Assembly: GCA_022013395.1 (NCBI GenBank) | Contig: JAKLQL010000414.1 | Coordinates: 1 to 8,682, forward strand | Direction of reading: 5' to 3' | Length of the DNA stretch: 8,682 bases | Source: Acetobacterium sp. | Lineage (GTDB): Bacteria; Bacillota; Clostridia; Eubacteriales; Eubacteriaceae | Program-made: the position numbers and the translations under genes | Shown: positions 6,194 through 8,682 of the stretch, piece after piece | Numbering within the stretch: position 1 is the first letter of the stretch | Layout: the number at the start of each line of letters is the position of its first letter | Notes under the pieces: generated by a model | The model's input: only the letters and a program-made list of their open reading frames with translations | Database searches by the model: none | Told to the model about the DNA's origin: nothing

Positions 6194-7411
6194 TTATTTT
6201 TGCCGATAGCTGGCCATAAACCGTTCCAGTCGATCCATCGTTTCAATCAGATCTTCTGGATGGGGTAAAAAGACAATTCTAAAATGATCAGGGTTGGGCC
6301 AGTTAAAACCGCTCCCCTGAACCATCAGGACATGTTCTTCTTTCAGGAAATCCAAGGCAAACTGGACATCGCTGGTGATGTTAAACATTTCTGTATCGAT
6401 TTTAGGAAACACATAAAACCCGGCTTTGGGAACAACACAGGACAAGCCTGGAATGGCGTTCACCCGTTCACAAACAATCCGTCGTTGTTCGTAAAGACGT
6501 CCGCCCGGTTTAAGCAGATCATTGATGCTCTGGTAGCCACCTAAAGAGGTCTGAATCGCATGCTGTCCCGGAACATTGGAACACATTCGCATATTGGAAA
6601 GCATTTTGATGCCTTCAATATAATCCTTGGCCCCTTCCTTATTGCCGGTTAAAATCATCCAGCCAACCCGATAGCCGGGAATCCGGTGGGATTTTGACAA
6701 GCCATTCAGGGTCACCACCAGCACATCTTCGGTGAGGGTTGCCATGGGAGTATGGACATAGTCATCATAAAGAATCCGGTCATAGATTTCATCAGCGAAA
6801 ATAATCAGATCATTATCAACAGCCAGTTTGATAATCCCTTCCAGAATTTCTTTTGGGTAAAGAGCGCCCGTTGGGTTATTCGGATTAATCACCACGATCC
6901 CCTTGGTATTAGGGGTAATCTTGCTAGCAATGTCTTCCAGACTTGGGTTCCATTCGTCTTCTTCATCACAGGTGTAATAAACAGCTGTTCCACCAGACAA
7001 ATTGACAGCAGCTGACCATAACGGGTAGTCTGGACATGGCACTAATATTTCATCGCCATTATCCAAAAGGGCTTGCATACAGAACAAAATCAGCTCGCTG
7101 ACCCCATTGCCAAGGAAAACATCGTCTACCTTCAGATCCATCAGTCCTTTGGTCTGATAATGTTGAACCACCGCTTTCCGGGCTGAAAAAATCCCTTGGG
7201 AATTACAATAGCCTTCAGCAGCGACCATATTATATTTGATATCCTGGACAATCTCATCCGGGGCCATTAAATTAAAGGGGGCGGTATTCCCAGTATTGAG
7301 CATAATTATATCAATGCCATCGCGTTCCATGCGGTCCGCCTCGTCAACCACCGGTCCTCTAATATCATAACAAACGTTGTCCAACTTCTTCGACTTCTTC
7401 ACAGCTTTCAT
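6194..7411 (-). CDS. alaA: AlaA-type alanine aminotransferase (PLP-dependent, class I)
   Basis: This is a fold-type I PLP aminotransferase very like E. coli AlaA, which makes alanine from pyruvate and glutamate. The match runs end to end: LDNVCYDIRGP (10-20), GYCNSQGIFSARKA (67-80), GNGVSELI (101-108), PCPDYPLWSAAV (125-136), NPNNPTGA (176-183), ADEIYDRILYDD (206-217), NGLSKSHRIPGYRVGW (236-251) with K240 as the expected PLP lysine, and a carboxylate-binding R378 in HFRIVFLP. Length is 405 residues, as expected. The reading frame extends to a TTG at 7423, but that codon touches AAAGGAG (7424-7430), so it cannot be the start. A GTG at 7414 (9 bases from the site) or the ATG at 7411 (12 bases) is more likely; the ATG matches the AlaA N-terminus. 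It is second in the cluster, 40 bases after yerC. Confidence 0.9.
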   Translation of the reverse strand: MKAVKKSKKLDNVCYDIRGPVVDEADRMERDGIDIIMLNTGNTAPFNLMAPDEIVQDIKYNMVAAEGYCNSQGIFSARKAVVQHYQTKGLMDLKVDDVFLGNGVSELILFCMQALLDNGDEILVPCPDYPLWSAAVNLSGGTAVYYTCDEEDEWNPSLEDIASKITPNTKGIVVINPNNPTGALYPKEILEGIIKLAVDNDLIIFADEIYDRILYDDYVHTPMATLTEDVLVVTLNGLSKSHRIPGYRVGWMILTGNKEGAKDYIEGIKMLSNMRMCSNVPGQHAIQTSLGGYQSINDLLKPGGRLYEQRRIVCERVNAIPGLSCVVPKAGFYVFPKIDTEMFNITSDVQFALDFLKEEHVLMVQGSGFNWPNPDHFRIVFLPHPEDLIETMDRLERFMASYRQK

Positions 7412-7451
7412 CACTACACTCAACTCCTTTAATATTAAATTTTAGATAAGA

Positions 7452-7742
7452 CTATTCCAATGTATGGTCCTTTTTCATTTTTTCAATGATGTTGCGGTAG
7501 CCCTTACCGTGTTTTAAGCAGCGGTTTACCCGACTGATGGTAGCCGAGCTGGCGCCAGTTTGTTTTTCAACATCAATGAAGGTTTTCCCCTGGGACAACA
7601 AATAGGCAATTTCAAAACGATGCGCCAAATCTTCAATTTCTTTGATGGTACATAGGTCTTCGAGCAACAGATTACAATCCTCTTCGGTTTCAAGGGCTAA
7701 TATCGCCTGGGCCAGGACTTTTCTCTTTTCATTTGCTTCCAT
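7452..7742 (-). CDS. YerC/TrpR-like small DNA-binding protein
   Basis: This 96-residue protein belongs to the YerC/YecD group of TrpR-related proteins. Residues 27-52 (LEDLCTIKEIEDLAHRFEIAYLLSQG, seen as helices) and the helix-turn-helix at about 54-76 (TFIDVEKQTGASSATISRVN) give the typical pattern, ending LKHGKGY. TrpR itself binds operator DNA with tryptophan as corepressor; ligand and targets of YerC-type proteins are not known to me. The ATG has GAGGA 6 bases upstream. It is the first gene of the minus-strand cluster, divergent from cysS, so control of its own region or of alaA is a reasonable guess but no more. Confidence 0.88.
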   Translation of the reverse strand: MEANEKRKVLAQAILALETEEDCNLLLEDLCTIKEIEDLAHRFEIAYLLSQGKTFIDVEKQTGASSATISRVNRCLKHGKGYRNIIEKMKKDHTLE

Positions 7743-7816
7743 GGAGAATCCTCATTCATTTCTTATCTTTCATATTACTTGATAAAAGAAATTTTCTTCC
7801 TAAAAAATTTTATCCA

Positions 7817-7847
7817 TTGACACTTAATCTTATCTTTAGTGTATAAT
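7817..7847 (+). promoter_or_regulatory. Candidate promoter of cysS
   Basis: A consensus TTGACA (7817-7822) and a consensus TATAAT (7842-7847) are 19 bases apart, 2 more than ideal. Arms ACACT (7820-7824) and AGTGT (7838-7842) form an inverted repeat filling the spacer, so a repressor could sit there. Transcription would begin near 7854, leaving about 45 bases before cysS: too short for a T-box. I could not identify the promoter for yerC on the other strand with confidence. Confidence 0.6.
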
Positions 7848-7898
7848 ATGTTATCATAACACATTCATCTAAAGAAATAAATTGAAAGGTTGAACTTT

Positions 7899-8682
7899 AT
7901 GAAATTATATAATACCCTATCCCAGCAGAAAGAAACCTTCGTCCCCATCGAAGCCGGAAAGGTTCGCATGTATTCCTGTGGACCCACCGTTTACAATTAT
8001 TTTCACATCGGCAACGCCCGTCCCTTCATCGTCTTTGACGTGCTACGCCGATTTTTAGAATATACCGGTTATGAGGTAACCTTTATTCAAAATTTCACCG
8101 ATGTCGATGACAAAATCATCAACCGCAGCCACGAAGAGGGCATTGCCCCCAGCGAGGTTTCCGAAAAATACATCCAGGAATACTTTACCGATGCCGATGC
8201 GCTGGGGATCAAGCGCGCCAACGCCCACCCCAAGGTAAGTGAAAACATGCCCGAAATCATTGCGATGATTAAAACCCTGGAAGAAAAAGGACTGGCCTAT
8301 AATGTCGACGGAAATGTCTACTACCGAGTGGATGAGTTTGAAGACTACGGCAAACTGTCCAAGCAATCCATTGACGACCTGCGCTCTGGCGCCCGGATTG
8401 ATGTCAACGACGAAAAACAAAGTCCGCTGGATTTTGCCCTCTGGAAAAAGAAAAAAGATGGCGAACCCTATTGGGAAAGCCCCTGGGGTCAGGGACGTCC
8501 AGGCTGGCACATCGAATGTTCAGCGATGTCCAAAAAACATCTGGGCGAAACCATTGATATCCATGGCGGTGGTCAGGATCTGATCTTTCCCCACCATGAA
8601 AATGAAATCGCTCAATCGGAAGGCTCCTGCGGTAAACTCTTTGCTAATTATTGGGTGCACAACGGTTATATTAATATCAACA
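7899..8682 (+). CDS. cysS: Cysteinyl-tRNA synthetase, N-terminal part (cut by window edge)
   Basis: CysRS charges tRNA-Cys with cysteine using ATP. The window holds 261 codons of roughly 460-480, so the KMSKS loop and anticodon-binding domain are outside. Visible features are [20 protein letters not shown] (24-43) with the HIGH-type HIGN (36-39), [11 protein letters not shown] (64-74), [12 protein letters not shown] (199-210), and [20 protein letters not shown] (220-239). The four zinc ligands known for the family appear as C27, C207, H232 and E236, with the right spacing. The ATG has AAAGG 9 bases upstream and MKLYNTL is the standard N-terminus. It is the only plus-strand gene here, read divergently from yerC. 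In many Firmicutes cysS lies near ispD/ispF, consistent with ispD 2.5 kb away. Confidence 0.97.
   Translation, partial: MKLYNTLSQQKETFVPIEAGKVRMYSCGPTVYNYFHIGNARPFIVFDVLRRFLEYTGYEVTFIQNFTDVDDKIINRSHEEGIAPSEVSEKYIQEYFTDADALGIKRANAHPKVSENMPEIIAMIKTLEEKGLAYNVDGNVYYRVDEFEDYGKLSKQSIDDLRSGARIDVNDEKQSPLDFALWKKKKDGEPYWESPWGQGRPGWHIECSAMSKKHLGETIDIHGGGQDLIFPHHENEIAQSEGSCGKLFANYWVHNGYININ

Noticed and set aside
7854..7898. T-box leader for cysS
   Set aside because: The predicted leader is only about 45 bases and has no T-box sequence or terminator.
8055..8510. Minus-strand 151-codon open frame
   Set aside because: It is antisense to cysS, whose motifs are continuous through this stretch on the plus strand.

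Overview
The window reads as chromosomal DNA of a low-to-moderate-GC Gram-positive anaerobe, most like an acetogen of the Eubacteriaceae (Acetobacterium/Eubacterium type). This is inferred from the acetoin-type dehydrogenase operon, the YerC-type TrpR-like regulator, strong GGAGG-type ribosome binding sites and sigma-A-like promoters. The species is not proven. Nearly all genes are on the minus strand; only cysS at the right end is on plus.

Layout, left to right. (1) 1-143, minus: the first 47 codons of guaB (IMP dehydrogenase), cut by the window edge and probably starting at a TTG codon. (2) 144-338: guaB leader with a plausible promoter. (3) 339-4378, minus: a tight three-gene operon acoA-acoB-acoC for a thiamine-diphosphate-dependent 2-oxoacid/acetoin dehydrogenase: E1 alpha, E1 beta and a very unusual E2. 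(4) 4379-4610: intergenic region with a hairpin terminator for ispD, the candidate aco promoter and an aco leader rich in repeats. (5) 4611-7742, minus: a five-gene cluster yerC-alaA-pspC-tsaE-ispD with gaps of only 3 to 40 bases. (6) 7743-7898: divergent promoter region. (7) 7899-8682, plus: the N-terminal 261 codons of cysS (cysteinyl-tRNA synthetase), cut by the right edge.

How the genes work together. AcoA and AcoB form the thiamine-diphosphate E1 that cleaves acetoin (or decarboxylates pyruvate). AcoC should be the E2 core that passes the acyl group to CoA. No E3 (dihydrolipoamide dehydrogenase), lipoylation gene or aco regulator is present here. The other minus-strand cluster is mostly housekeeping: alanine synthesis (AlaA), tRNA t6A modification (TsaE), isoprenoid precursors (IspD), a small membrane protein (PspC) and a TrpR-like regulator (YerC).

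The part most worth attention is acoC. It is about 250 residues longer than a usual E2. It has no recognisable lipoylation site, although its N-terminus and a later stretch look like scraps of a lipoyl domain. It carries a long acidic, partly repetitive linker with two copies of LDFVPFVD. In the acyltransferase domain the usual DHRxxDG active-site motif reads DRQVADG, so the expected catalytic histidine is absent. Either the enzyme works in an unusual way with a separate lipoyl carrier, or this subunit has become mainly a scaffold.
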